From: Pezicula radicicola
Taxonomy: Eukaryota; Ascomycota; Leotiomycetes; Helotiales; Dermateaceae
Direction: 5' to 3'
Assembly: GCA_003008705.1 (NCBI GenBank)
Contig: PDUO01000093.1
Span: forward strand, 4,041 to 32,303
DNA length: 28,263 nucleotides
A program made the position numbers and the translations under genes. The notes beneath the pieces were generated by a model. It worked only from the letters and a program-made list of their open reading frames with translations, was not told the origin of the DNA and did not search any database. This document shows, one piece after another, positions 20,020 to 28,263 of the stretch. Position 1 is the stretch's first letter. Every line of letters starts with the position of its first letter.

Positions 20020-21340
20020 TCCTATTCGAGATAGCGGCGGGCAAGACTACGGGAGAGCACCTACTGTGGTTTTGGGTACCCGTCTATTGGTTTGGTCACT
20101 GAAACATATCCCCCTTTGTCTATTAAGCTCCTACTTGGCTGTAGCTACTACTGTAGCATCTTCTCGAATGACTTGAGAGACACTGGCAAGGCAAACGGAA
20201 TGATTGCAGTGGATATGTCAAGAGAAGCTGCGTTGCCTCTGCCGGCCGGCTTGACACAGGGCAAAGCGAATGTGGCCTGTGAAAACAGCCCCTCAAGCAT
20301 TACAGTCTCAGGTGATGCTGCTGCCATTGCAGAGGTTGAGACAATCATGAAGGAAAAGGGAGCTTTTGCGTGGAAGCTACCTGTTCGTGTAGTGTACCGT
20401 TCATCCCACATGAGACTCATTTCTGAGGAGTATATGGCTTCTATATCGCACATCACAGCCAGGTCAACGGACAATAGAGTTTAATTCTTCTCGTCTATGA
20501 CAGGAGATCGCATAGATCCGTCGGACCTAGGCGCATCGTACTAGGTCGCGAACTTGCTTGGAGAAGTCAAGTTCTCGGATTCATTACACAACCTCTGTCT
20601 CACGGCCACGGCCGGCAAGAAAGTCCGGAAACGTAAAGCTGGGTTAGTAATACACACTATTATCGAAGTGGGACCTCACTCAGCACTTGCTGGCTAATCA
20701 AGCAGATTCTCCAAGCCGACAATCGCTTCGTGGACAGTCCCATAGTCCTATGCGTGGAATCACTCGAACTCCTGCTGGGCAGAATCAAGGATTAGTAAAT
20801 CATTCCGCAACAGAAAGTATCCTCGAAGTGACATTCTTGGTGTACCTGACAACGGTACGAATCCCTTGGAGCCACGTTGGCGAAACATTGTGCGGGCTTC
20901 TGAAATTCCTTGGGTCAAAGATCACAAAGTTCAGACAAATGTTATTTATCCTGCTGCTGGATATCTCACCATGACTATCGAGGCAGCCCATCAACAAGCC
21001 ATTTAAAGAGGAGCTGATATAAGTGGTCACAAGCTGCGTGAAGTCACAATTGCACAAGCTCTTGTGATTCCTGAGCAATCTGGCGAAGTCGAGACCCTCA
21101 TCACCCTCAAGCCATTTTCCGAGGGAACACGTTCGTCCTTAGACATCTGGGATGAGTTTTACGTCAACTCAGTCACAGAAGGCGGACGGTGGACGAAGGA
21201 CTGCCATGGCTTAATCAGTGTCTAGAAGCAATTTTTCCTAAACGAAGTCACTGGCGATACCCTAATCAGATCCGAAATTGCCGAGCACCTTAATGCAATG
21301 TCAAGCATTAAATCTCGTTGCACCGCTAAGGATAGGAAAC
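20020..21340 (+). pseudogene. highly reducing polyketide synthase fragment (AT-DH)
   Basis: The acyltransferase part reads FSNDLRDTGKANGMIAVDMS, GKANVACENSPSSITVSGDA, TIMKEKGAFAWKLPVRVVY, then HMRLISEEYMASIS, FFSSMTGDRI and VGPHSALAG. The dehydratase part reads HDLLGVPDNG and PRWRNIVRASEIPWVKDHKV, where H at 20923 is the DH catalytic histidine. It continues with IYPAAGYLTMTIEAAHQQAI and LREVTIAQALVIPE. This AT-DH order belongs to fungal type I iterative reducing synthases. TAG or TAA at 20542 (W), 21004 (Q) and 21223 lie in the main frame. The catalytic AT histidine position shows CGT (Arg) at 20398, and a frameshift lies near 20693. The KS domain is absent upstream. ER, KR and ACP are absent downstream, because the repeat-rich block starts right after AEHLNAMSSIKSRC. 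Confidence 0.8.
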
Positions 21341-21373
21341 ACGAGGATTGAGAAGGAGAGGATAGAGAAGGCA

Positions 21374-21600
21374 AAGGCGAAGAATATTGTTCTGTATGTA
21401 GTTAGTTAGTAAAGGGAGAAATCGGAAATGGGAGAACGGAGGAAGCGAACACGAAGGCGAGGAATCGTTCTAGGCATAGTTAGCAAAGAGAACAAGATGG
21501 GAAATGGGAGAATGGAGATGGTAAATTCAAAGGCGAGGAAGTATTCAGGGTATAGTTAGTAAGAGAGCAAGACAGGAAAGAGAACAAGATAGGGAAAGGG
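21374..21600. repeat. about 78-bp tandem repeat, three copies
   Basis: AAGGCGA followed by AGAA/GGAA, TGTTC or ATTC and a TATAGTTAG-like block recurs at 21374, 21454 and 21530 (spacing 80 and 76). GGAAATGGGAGAA is shared between copies. The array is purine-rich on the plus strand. Confidence 0.6.
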
Positions 21601-21706
21601 AATCCAGTCCAGTCCAGTGCCCAGGTAGTTTCAAGTCCTTGTGGACCAGCACCTTCTTGGCAAGTGGACAGCAGAGGTTAGCAAGGAATAACAAGCAAAG
21701 AAGGAG

Positions 21707-21882
21707 TGTTGGAAGTCAAGAGACTTCTATTGTGCATGAGCTGCCGTGGAAGCAGTACTGTAGAAGTGGGCTACTATGAAAGTCGTGAAGTAGAAATCAG
21801 GCTATTGTTAAGGTTAGCACTAAAGAATAGCCCTCATCATTTTAGTCCCAAATAAATTACATCCTTCATCAATTCAGTTACA
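21707..21882. other. possible small LTR (TG...CA), unproven
   Basis: A 176-bp segment begins TGTTGGAAGTCAAGAG and ends TTCAGTTACA, with the TG...CA ends of a retrotransposon LTR. No flanking target duplication and no second copy were found. Confidence 0.2.
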
Positions 21883-22290
21883 ATCAATTCCGTCCTTTTT
21901 CCTGGGAGTTGTGGTTGTGCTTACTCCTTCCCTCGCTGCGTCGCTTCCCTCGATGTGTCGCTTCCCTCGACATAACGTCGACATGACGACATTTCCCTAC
22001 ACTAATTCTTAGTCTTTCTAGCACCCTATTTCATCTTCTATCCCGTCCATTTCCTTCATCTTCCTTTCATATTTTTTCTTCCACACCCAACGTCCACATC
22101 TCTGGTCCACGCCGCTCTTTTCCTCTCCTCCACCGTTACTGTTTCTTATCAACAGCAACAGCAGCATCACTTCTATCTCATACACTTCTTATCGCTCGAG
22201 TCTCAGCTTCGCTCACAGATTAGAGAGCACACGAGAAGTGACCCTAATCCTAATCCCAACCTTCTTGCTTGCCCTTTTTTACTGACGTCT

Positions 22291-22610
22291 GACATGCTGA
22301 CACCGACATTCCTTGGCACAAGCGCGGGCGCAGGCACAGACAAGGCCATCTCTTCATACCTCTACAAGAAGTCAGTATTCCCTTTCCTTGCATCGAAGTC
22401 CATACTTGTCCTTCCTTGCTCACCTCTGACATGCAGACACCAAGGCCCTCATTACAAGCACAAGTACAGGCATAGACAAGACCATCTCTTCATACCTCTA
22501 CAAGAAGTCTATATTCCCTTCCCTTTTATCTCATTCTGTGCTGACCTCTGGCATACAGACACCGACAACCTTTATCGCAGTTACATACAAGTGCATCTCT
22601 AGATGCCTTA
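22291..22610. repeat. about 122-137-bp tandem repeat
   Basis: GACATGCTGACACC at 22291, GACATGCAGACACC at 22428 and GGCATACAGACACC at 22550 start three imperfect copies. CCATCTCTTCATACCTCTAC at 22346 recurs at 22482, so the period of the first pair is about 136. Confidence 0.7.
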
Positions 22611-23521
22611 ACGAGAAGTTTTCTTTCTTTCCTTTCCTTCCCTTTCACAACTCTCCGTCCGAAATGACAGGTAAACTACCTGGCTGGATACCATGGATTC
22701 TGGAGCCCAGACCCTGGATACTGGACACACCGGAGCCTGGGACACTGGAGCCTAGGATGTTGGACTGGATTTTCCTCTTCGCCTTTTCCTTCTCTGTCTG
22801 TACGCTTTTGCTCTATTTGCTTACTGTAACCAGAACACTCATCCTTCTTCGGCATTGCCTTTTCTGCTTCCTCTCTCTTATTCCCTTTTGTTAACTGTAA
22901 CTAGAAAACTCACCCTTCTCCACCTTCCTATCCTTCTTCGACTTCGCCTTCTCACCCTTCTTCGTCTTCTTACTTTCTTCGACTTCGCCTCCTTACCCTT
23001 CTTCGCCTTCTCGCCCTTATCTCTGGTTCTCTTTAGTAACTATACTTAGAATGTATCTTCTCCTTCCCTTTTGCCTTTCCCTTTCTTTTCTTCTTTCTTA
23101 TATCCTTGCTTACTGTCCCTAGCTCGTTTTATACTCTAGCAACCCTTACTCGACTTGCCACATGACCACTTAGCTACGTACAAGCCTCTGATCTGTCGGT
23201 AAGTTTACTACTTTACTGCTCTTTAGCTTTAGCTAACCTCGAGGATAGCTACTTTAGCGTTTACTACTCGGCAAGTATCCTGCTTCTATTCTTTCTACTA
23301 ACTATACCCAGTATGTCAGCATTTCGCTTCTGGACACCTGGACTCTGGACTGGAACTGGAACCTGGACTGGAACTGGACACTAGGCACTGGACACTGGAC
23401 TACAGAAATGCTGCCGAAATGCTGCTTCAGTATATTTGCGGATTGGAATGGGATGGAATGGATGAGCTTGGGGGGTGATTGGTTGGAAAAGGGCTGAATA
23501 TGCATGGGCATGATTGGAGGT

Positions 23522-23800
23522 AGAGAAAAGGAAATTGTTTTGTACTTAGGTACTTTGGATTATTTGCACCTGGGACATGGGGAGAAACAAAGGGAAATGG
23601 TTTGGAGAGAAGCAAAAGGAAACAGTTGGGATAGACATGAAAAACAAAAGAACATGGAGAAGGAAAAGGAAATTGTATTGTACTTAGGTACTTAGGATAA
23701 TTGCAATAGGGGTGGACAGAAAGAAAAGGGTAGTTAAGAGGATTAGTATAGGGACAAGAAAAAAAGAAAAGGTGGTTTTATACTTGGTCACTTAGAATTA
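23522..23800. repeat. about 138-bp tandem repeat
   Basis: GAAATTGTTTTGTACTTAGG at 23531 recurs as GAAATTGTATTGTACTTAGG at 23669, 138 bases later. A weaker third copy (TTTTATACTTGGTCACTTAG) starts near 23775. Confidence 0.65.
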
Positions 23801-24170
23801 AGACAGAAACAAAAAGGAAATAGTAGCTTCAGGTAGTTTAGAAGAGAAATATAGAGATAATTGTAAGTTGCCTTAGGATTTAGTAGAGAGAGAGGAGTGC
23901 GCGTAGTAGGTATAGTGTAGGCTTTTAAATGTACAATTTCACTCTTACGGCCAAAGAACCCAAACCTACCTGATTGTCCTCGACCTCGTACATCGGAGGA
24001 CTAACTTTGTCTTATAGTAGTCGGGCTTCGGAGTCCGGGATACGATGCGCAATAAAGGTGGAAGGGGTTGATTACATTTTCCCGATTATCTTGCAGTCAT
24101 CACTAAGATACGGTTCTGATTTATAACCAGCTGTTCTATTTTTGAGCGTAGAAAGTGAACAGGTAAACAA

Positions 24171-25869
24171 CTAAAGTGGCAAATGTATTCCTTTACTTCT
24201 GAGTTGATCCAAAAACCCTTGACACCAAGTAATCTGTTCGTGATGCTGAGCTACATCCAACTCGAAGGTTTTGCGTGCTGTCCGCAGTGGAAATAATATC
24301 GAGGCCGGCCCGTACAATTTCATGTCATCCTGCAGTTGGTATTCCATACCCTGACAGATCTTGGTCGACAGCTCAAAGATATACTCCCCCTCAAATATTT
24401 TGCTAGAAAGCTCGCTATCCATTGCCAGCACCTCAGAGGCCCAATTAGAGAATTGAGATCTCAACTTCGCAAGTTCCACAAGGCAGATGACCTGAAATGT
24501 CCAGAGGTGCGTAAAGGCATTCGCAAGTAGGATGTTAGGAAACCATAGTGATACAGCGGGCATGCTACTAGAGCTGGGACTAGAGGCACTTGTGCTTCGT
24601 ATTGACCTTGGCCAGTATGGAGGTCCGGTTTCTTGCTTTCTCTGATATTTCTCCCACTGGAGAAGAGCGGAAAGAACTTGCTTGAATCCAGCACAAGCCT
24701 CATTAACGGTCGATTGCGTTGCATTACATGGAAACTGTTCTAAAAGGTCCGACTTCTCGAGCAGTGATGGAATGACAGCAGCATGGCTCAAAAGTATTTG
24801 CATAGGCGAGGCGGGGTTGAACTGGAATGGTATATTTATCCATTCTCCTAAGGCGACGAAGGTAGATTTTCGGGCAATGAAAGCCTCAGTAACCTGAGAT
24901 CATGATTACAGTAAGCGTTTATCTCTAAAGACATATAAAATTAGGCTTACGAGCAGTGGCCGAAAGCCAACGAAGAGTTTGAAGGGAGCTCCCAGGCTGT
25001 GTAACTCAGGACCAGTGAGCTGCATCAGATGACCGATTCCCTGGATGTGTCTCCTCCAACCATCTTCGCAAGTAGGGAATAGGACCTATCAGATATTATT
25101 TATTAGTGTTTAGGATTTTCCGAACATTAAATTTCCAAGTGCCGTTCGTGGACGTACCTCTGCCAAGGTTAAGCACATGCTAGCAGTAGCAAACCCCGCA
25201 TACAGCCAAGTATGAGATGTAGGAAGTCCTTTCCTCAAAAGAGCAAGGGCTGCGCAGTATGCCTCGGTAAAATCCGAGTTCAGTCCTCGCTTCCCAGGAT
25301 CTTTGTTGAGAATTGAAAGATAGAGAGCTCTTATGGCTGAAGAGACGACAACATCTCCTTTTTCTCTGCTTGCCACAATGACGGGAAGCAATTCTACCCA
25401 ACAGCCGCAGATCCGCGATTGGGAGCTGTCTATCCCAGGCGACATGAGGGAGATTTCTTCCTCTGGAACATAATGTTTTGCAATCAATGAAATGATTTCC
25501 TCAAGGCCTGCCGACTGCAAGTTCGATGGAGCGAATATGGCCGGAGAAGGAACGAGAGGAACACGCTGATACCGGCTTTCCTCAGCAGTCTTCGACGTTG
25601 CCAACCCCCCTGTGCCTTGGCGCCTACTTGTATAAGACAAGACTGCTAATCGCGGCTTTTTCTGTGGGACGAAAGTGAAGTCATGTTGATATCCAGGACA
25701 CTCTCGTCCGCGAAGCTGACACTGCGTGCACGCCGGTGCTTTCCCATCGCACTGAGAATTTATTAGATATGGCGAAGAGGGACAACATGATGGCTATGAG
25801 GTTAGAGACACTTACGCCTAACTTCCGAGTTCTACATTCGAGACACACAGTTCTCTGTTTTATCTTCAT
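24171..25869 (-). CDS. Zn2Cys6 fungal transcription factor, four exons
   Basis: Exons are 25869-25816, 25751-25158, 25085-24951 and 24893-24171, with introns of 64, 72 and 57 bp. All junctions are in phase 0 and have GTAAGT, GTACGT and GTAAGC donors. The product is 501 residues. The N-terminus is a binuclear zinc cluster with perfect spacing (C-X2-C-X6-C-X6-C-X2-C-X6-C; C9, C12, C19, C26, C29, C36), split by intron 1. A basic linker (PQKKPRLAVLSYTSRRQG) follows, then a helical region typical of the fungal-specific regulatory domain. That region includes TLAEVLFPTCEDGWRRHIQG and RPLLVTEAFIARKSTFVALG, and near the end MEYQLQDDMKLYGPASILFP. It binds DNA in the nucleus. It is intact, unlike the nearby metabolite genes, and may have regulated that cluster, but nothing in the sequence proves it. 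Confidence 0.85.
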
Positions 25870-26203
25870 TTCTTGTCTGTTTCTGCAAATCTAGGTAGAA
25901 GGAATGTTGGAATGGCTCGGAGGTCTGACAACGACGTACTTCGGGCGTATCACTATGTAATCATCTGGTCTAGCTGTTCATGGCTAGCCTGTGGCGAGGA
26001 AGCAGCCTTGGCGGAATTTGCTGCCAAAAGCAGTTAGTTAAGTCATTCATCATAGCCGATGTCAAGGGTCCTTTCTACAGGGGTCACCAATGAGAACTAT
26101 GACTGAGAGTAGAGTGACTTCGTTCATGCACTGACAACATAATAATCCAACTACAGCAATACATCATCACTAATTCTCCGCTAGCTATTTGTTGGCTCCC
26201 CAA
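25870..26203. promoter_or_regulatory. upstream region of the transcription factor gene
   Basis: 334 bases between the start of the minus-strand regulator and the stop of the hydrolase on the same strand. It must hold the regulator's promoter. No specific site was recognised and no coding frame is supported. Confidence 0.35.
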
Positions 26204-27013
26204 TCAAATAATGCATTTTGGTATGCCTGGAGTGAGCCATGCAACTTTGTCATAAATCCCCTCCTTCTTGAATACCTCCGCAAGTTGCCGTCCATTCTCA
26301 CTAAAGTGTGCCCACGACTCAAAGTGAAGGGGAACGAGGACGTCGGCACCGATTTCGCGGAAGAGCTTGGAGGCAGATGCGCCGTCCATTGTGATCGCAA
26401 TCAAACCTTCTGCAGCGCCCGTTGGGTCTGGTACCATGGCACATCCAAGGTTTAGAATAGCGACACTGATATGAAACTTCTGGCGCATCTGGACGAGCTC
26501 CTCCATATAAACAGTGTCCCCCGATATGTAAATAGCGTTGGGGAGGCCCTCCGGGCTGGTACCGAATTTCGGGTGCTGAATGATGAAGCCAGTACACTCG
26601 CCTCCCGGAAGGTGTTTGCAAGGTGTACCAGTTATCTCGAAATGTTCACCGCCGACATCAAGAGGGACCGTCTGCCACGGGCTGACGCCGCTAACTCCAG
26701 GTCTCGGCTTCAGATTTTTGAAACCATCCATCGTCGTGATGACCTTTCGCCCGTTGAGTAGGGTCCGGCCCAGCTCATCCAGGTTGTCGACGTGATCTTC
26801 GTGACTCAAAAGGACTGCATCAATAGGAGGCAGTTGATCAAGTGCTAGGGCTGGACCCTGAAGGCTTTCCGCAACGAAAAATCCCAAGTCATATTGAGCT
26901 GGCCCCAAGAATGCTGGGTCCGTAAGTAGGTTTACTCCATCGATCGAAAGGATAGCAGTTGCTGTCCCAATATGGGTCATGGAAATAGAGCTTTTGAACC
27001 CTTTTGGAGGCAT
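26204..27013 (-). CDS. metallo-beta-lactamase-fold hydrolase, UlaG-like
   Basis: This is an intact single-exon gene of 269 residues starting MPPKGFKSSI. The family motifs are all in place: THIGTA at 13-18 and D32 in the second strand, then the metal-binding HEDHVD at 71-76 (H71, D73, H74, D76). H134 follows in TPCKHLPGG, D166 in ISGDTVYM and H230 in VPLHFESW. This is the set of ligands for two divalent metal ions in the Lactamase_B_2/UlaG-like group, which hydrolyse phosphodiester or lactone-type bonds; the substrate is unknown here. It has no signal peptide and is probably cytosolic. It lies on the same strand as the Zn2Cys6 regulator, with no stops or RIP-like damage. A lactonase or thioesterase-like role in the neighbouring pathway is possible but only inferred. 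Confidence 0.85.
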   Translation of the reverse strand: MPPKGFKSSISMTHIGTATAILSIDGVNLLTDPAFLGPAQYDLGFFVAESLQGPALALDQLPPIDAVLLSHEDHVDNLDELGRTLLNGRKVITTMDGFKNLKPRPGVSGVSPWQTVPLDVGGEHFEITGTPCKHLPGGECTGFIIQHPKFGTSPEGLPNAIYISGDTVYMEELVQMRQKFHISVAILNLGCAMVPDPTGAAEGLIAITMDGASASKLFREIGADVLVPLHFESWAHFSENGRQLAEVFKKEGIYDKVAWLTPGIPKCII

Positions 27014-27134
27014 TGTGCTTGAGATGAGGTGTAGAGTAGACGTCAGGAATTGTGAAGTATGATTAAAAGTAACGCAACAACTGGTTACAAAAGCATATTT
27101 ATACTACGAAGCTCTATCAGTACAACTCTTACAA

Positions 27135-27532
27135 TGCAAGCTTAGCAGGAGTTGCTAAGCATACGAGTCGCTGAAACCCACTTTCTCTTAGCCATTGGTA
27201 ATCTATGCATTTGGACATGGGGAATTTGATTCAATTCGGACCACAAACCATCTAGCTTTGTAAGTGTTCTCCATAAAACCTGATAAGGATTACAGAATCT
27301 TTGCTTATTTAGCTTCGAAACTTATTTTAGGTAATATACTGCTTAGCAAGAGTTACTAAGCACAGCAGTCACTGACCCTGCTTTGCCTTCACAATTAGTA
27401 ATATATACCTTCGGAAATAGATATTTTATTCAATTCAGACCATAAAATATCTGGCTTTGAAAGAGTTCTCCACAAAAACCTAATATAGATTACCAAATAT
27501 TCTCTTATTCAGCTTCGAAACTTATTTTCAGG
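27135..27532. repeat. two 200-bp tandem copies
   Basis: CTTAGCAGGAGTTGCTAAGC at 27141 matches GCTTAGCAAGAGTTACTAAG at 27341, and AGCTTCGAAACTTATTTT occurs at 27311 and 27511, so the period is about 200. Each copy begins with a short hairpin (CTTAGCA...TGCTAAG or its variant). Many differences between copies are C/T or G/A transitions with the right copy richer in A/T. The repeat lies upstream of the hydrolase gene. Confidence 0.75.
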
Positions 27533-27780
27533 TCAGATATCAACACTAGACACACTAACGGCATATGGAGGCATATACCGCCAAGGCCAGATATTCGCCC
27601 CGATGGATGCCTGGTACTGACATCGACCCCATGTCTAGCATGGGATACATTTGAACCTGCAGCTCGTATAGCATGGTTTCCGAGTCTAGAGTATTCGAAA
27701 ATTATGTTGTGTTAAAAATTTCCACCTTGCTATAGAACCTAAGGCCCCGGGATACTTACTTTGCTAACACCTTAGGTGCT
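27533..27780. other. no gene, transition to the AT block
   Basis: Normal composition without a supported frame. Composition falls towards A/T after the CCTAAGGCCCCGGG segment near 27739. Confidence 0.4.
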
Positions 27781-28263
27781 ATCTTAGGTATTTCTATTAA
27801 TCACGTCTTAATTAATAGGTATCGGAAAAACAATTCTATATATAAAATATAGCTCTATTTAAGAGCTATCTTTTAAAAATAATAAACTTAATAGCTCCTA
27901 AGGTTCTTTAGATATTTTAAGTTAAGGTTAATTATTATAAATATTTAAACCTTAATAATAGTATAAGACTATAGGCTTAGGATATATTATATTTAAACTA
28001 AAGAAAAGATTATAAAAAATTAAATAAATAATCTAATAAGTTTATTAGTACTTTATATTTAGTTTATATATAAGTTTTTAAAATACTAATAATTTTAATT
28101 AAATACTTATTATTTAATATTAAAATTAATATATATTTTATTATTATTATATAATAACCTTATTAATAAATAATTTAATATATTTATTAATACTTTCTAT
28201 TTAATTTATATATAGTTTTTTAAAGTATTAATTATTTTAATTATTATTAAACTTATTAATACT
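27780..28263. repeat. right AT-rich block, RIP-like
   Basis: Nearly G/C-free from about 27830 to the end, matching the left block. A segment beginning TTTATTAGTACTTTATATTT at 28041 recurs with few changes at 28193, an offset of 152, so the block contains a decayed tandem repeat. No coding ghost was recognised. Confidence 0.7.

Larger units (their letters stand above)
21345..23960. repeat. low-complexity composite block with tandem arrays
   Basis: The block starts where PKS homology stops and ends before the transcription factor region. Its plus strand is purine-rich at 21345-21600, mostly pyrimidine-rich at 22000-23110 with TTCTTCGCCTTC steps, and purine-rich again at 23430-23900. It contains three tandem arrays (separate entries) and CTGGA/CTGGAC minisatellite stretches at about 22677-22770 and 23325-23400. 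The complementary version CCAGTCCAGTCCAGTGCCC lies at 21603. Open frames inside are compositionally biased and show no domain. It may be a non-autonomous transposable element or satellite-like insertion. Confidence 0.55.

Noticed and set aside
22294..23049. Three plus-strand open frames with leucine- and phenylalanine-rich products
   Set aside because: They arise from CT-rich low-complexity DNA and tandem repeats. The apparent membrane helices are compositional artefacts.
26185..26795. Several open frames opposite to or shifted from the hydrolase
   Set aside because: The minus-strand 269-residue frame carries every metal-ligand motif. The others are shadows of it.

Overview
The window looks like a piece of a filamentous ascomycete (Pezizomycotina) chromosome. 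The evidence is short 50-80 bp introns with GTRNGT donors and CTAAC/CTAAT branch sites, a Zn2Cys6 regulator, a fungal rhodopsin/PTH11-type membrane gene, a highly reducing polyketide synthase relic, copia, hAT and pogo-type transposon debris, and almost G/C-free blocks at both ends. The species cannot be named from the sequence. Damage across the window has one signature: glutamine, arginine and tryptophan codons turned into stops by C-to-T or G-to-A changes (CAG/CAA to TAG/TAA, CGA to TGA, TGG to TAG). This is the expected outcome of repeat-induced point mutation (RIP) or a similar C-to-T process.

Layout. 1-1955 is an AT-only block that still shows a ghost of a copia reverse transcriptase/RNase H. 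2010-2800 (-) is a rhodopsin-like gene cut off at the edge of that block. 3346-4460 is an hAT transposase relic that begins at a perfect 16-bp hairpin. 4606-7524 (-) is a large TPR-type gene with many stops. 8600-9010 holds a weak coding relic. 9293-10025 (-) is a decayed uracil-DNA-glycosylase-like gene. 10519-11112 (+) is an intact GFA/CENP-V-type zinc protein. 11500-11760 (-) is the C-terminal tail of a pogo/Fot-type transposase. 12430-16135 (+) is a broken copia retrotransposon.

16556-21340 is the remains of what looks like a secondary-metabolite locus: a SAM methyltransferase (-), then on the other strand a PrpD/2-methylcitrate-dehydratase gene and the AT-DH portion of a highly reducing polyketide synthase. 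All three are pseudogenes. The PrpD + PKS pairing recalls the alkylcitrate type of fungal pathway, although no citrate synthase is visible here. 21345-23960 is a repeat-rich, strand-biased, low-complexity composite with three tandem arrays and no recognisable gene. 24171-25869 (-) is an intact four-exon Zn2Cys6 transcription factor and 26204-27013 (-) an intact UlaG-like metallo-beta-lactamase-fold hydrolase. A 200-bp tandem duplication follows, and the AT-rich block on the right starts near 27780.

Only three genes look functional: the GFA protein, the transcription factor and the hydrolase. The last two may be survivors of the dead cluster or unrelated neighbours. No rRNA, tRNA or CRISPR was recognised.
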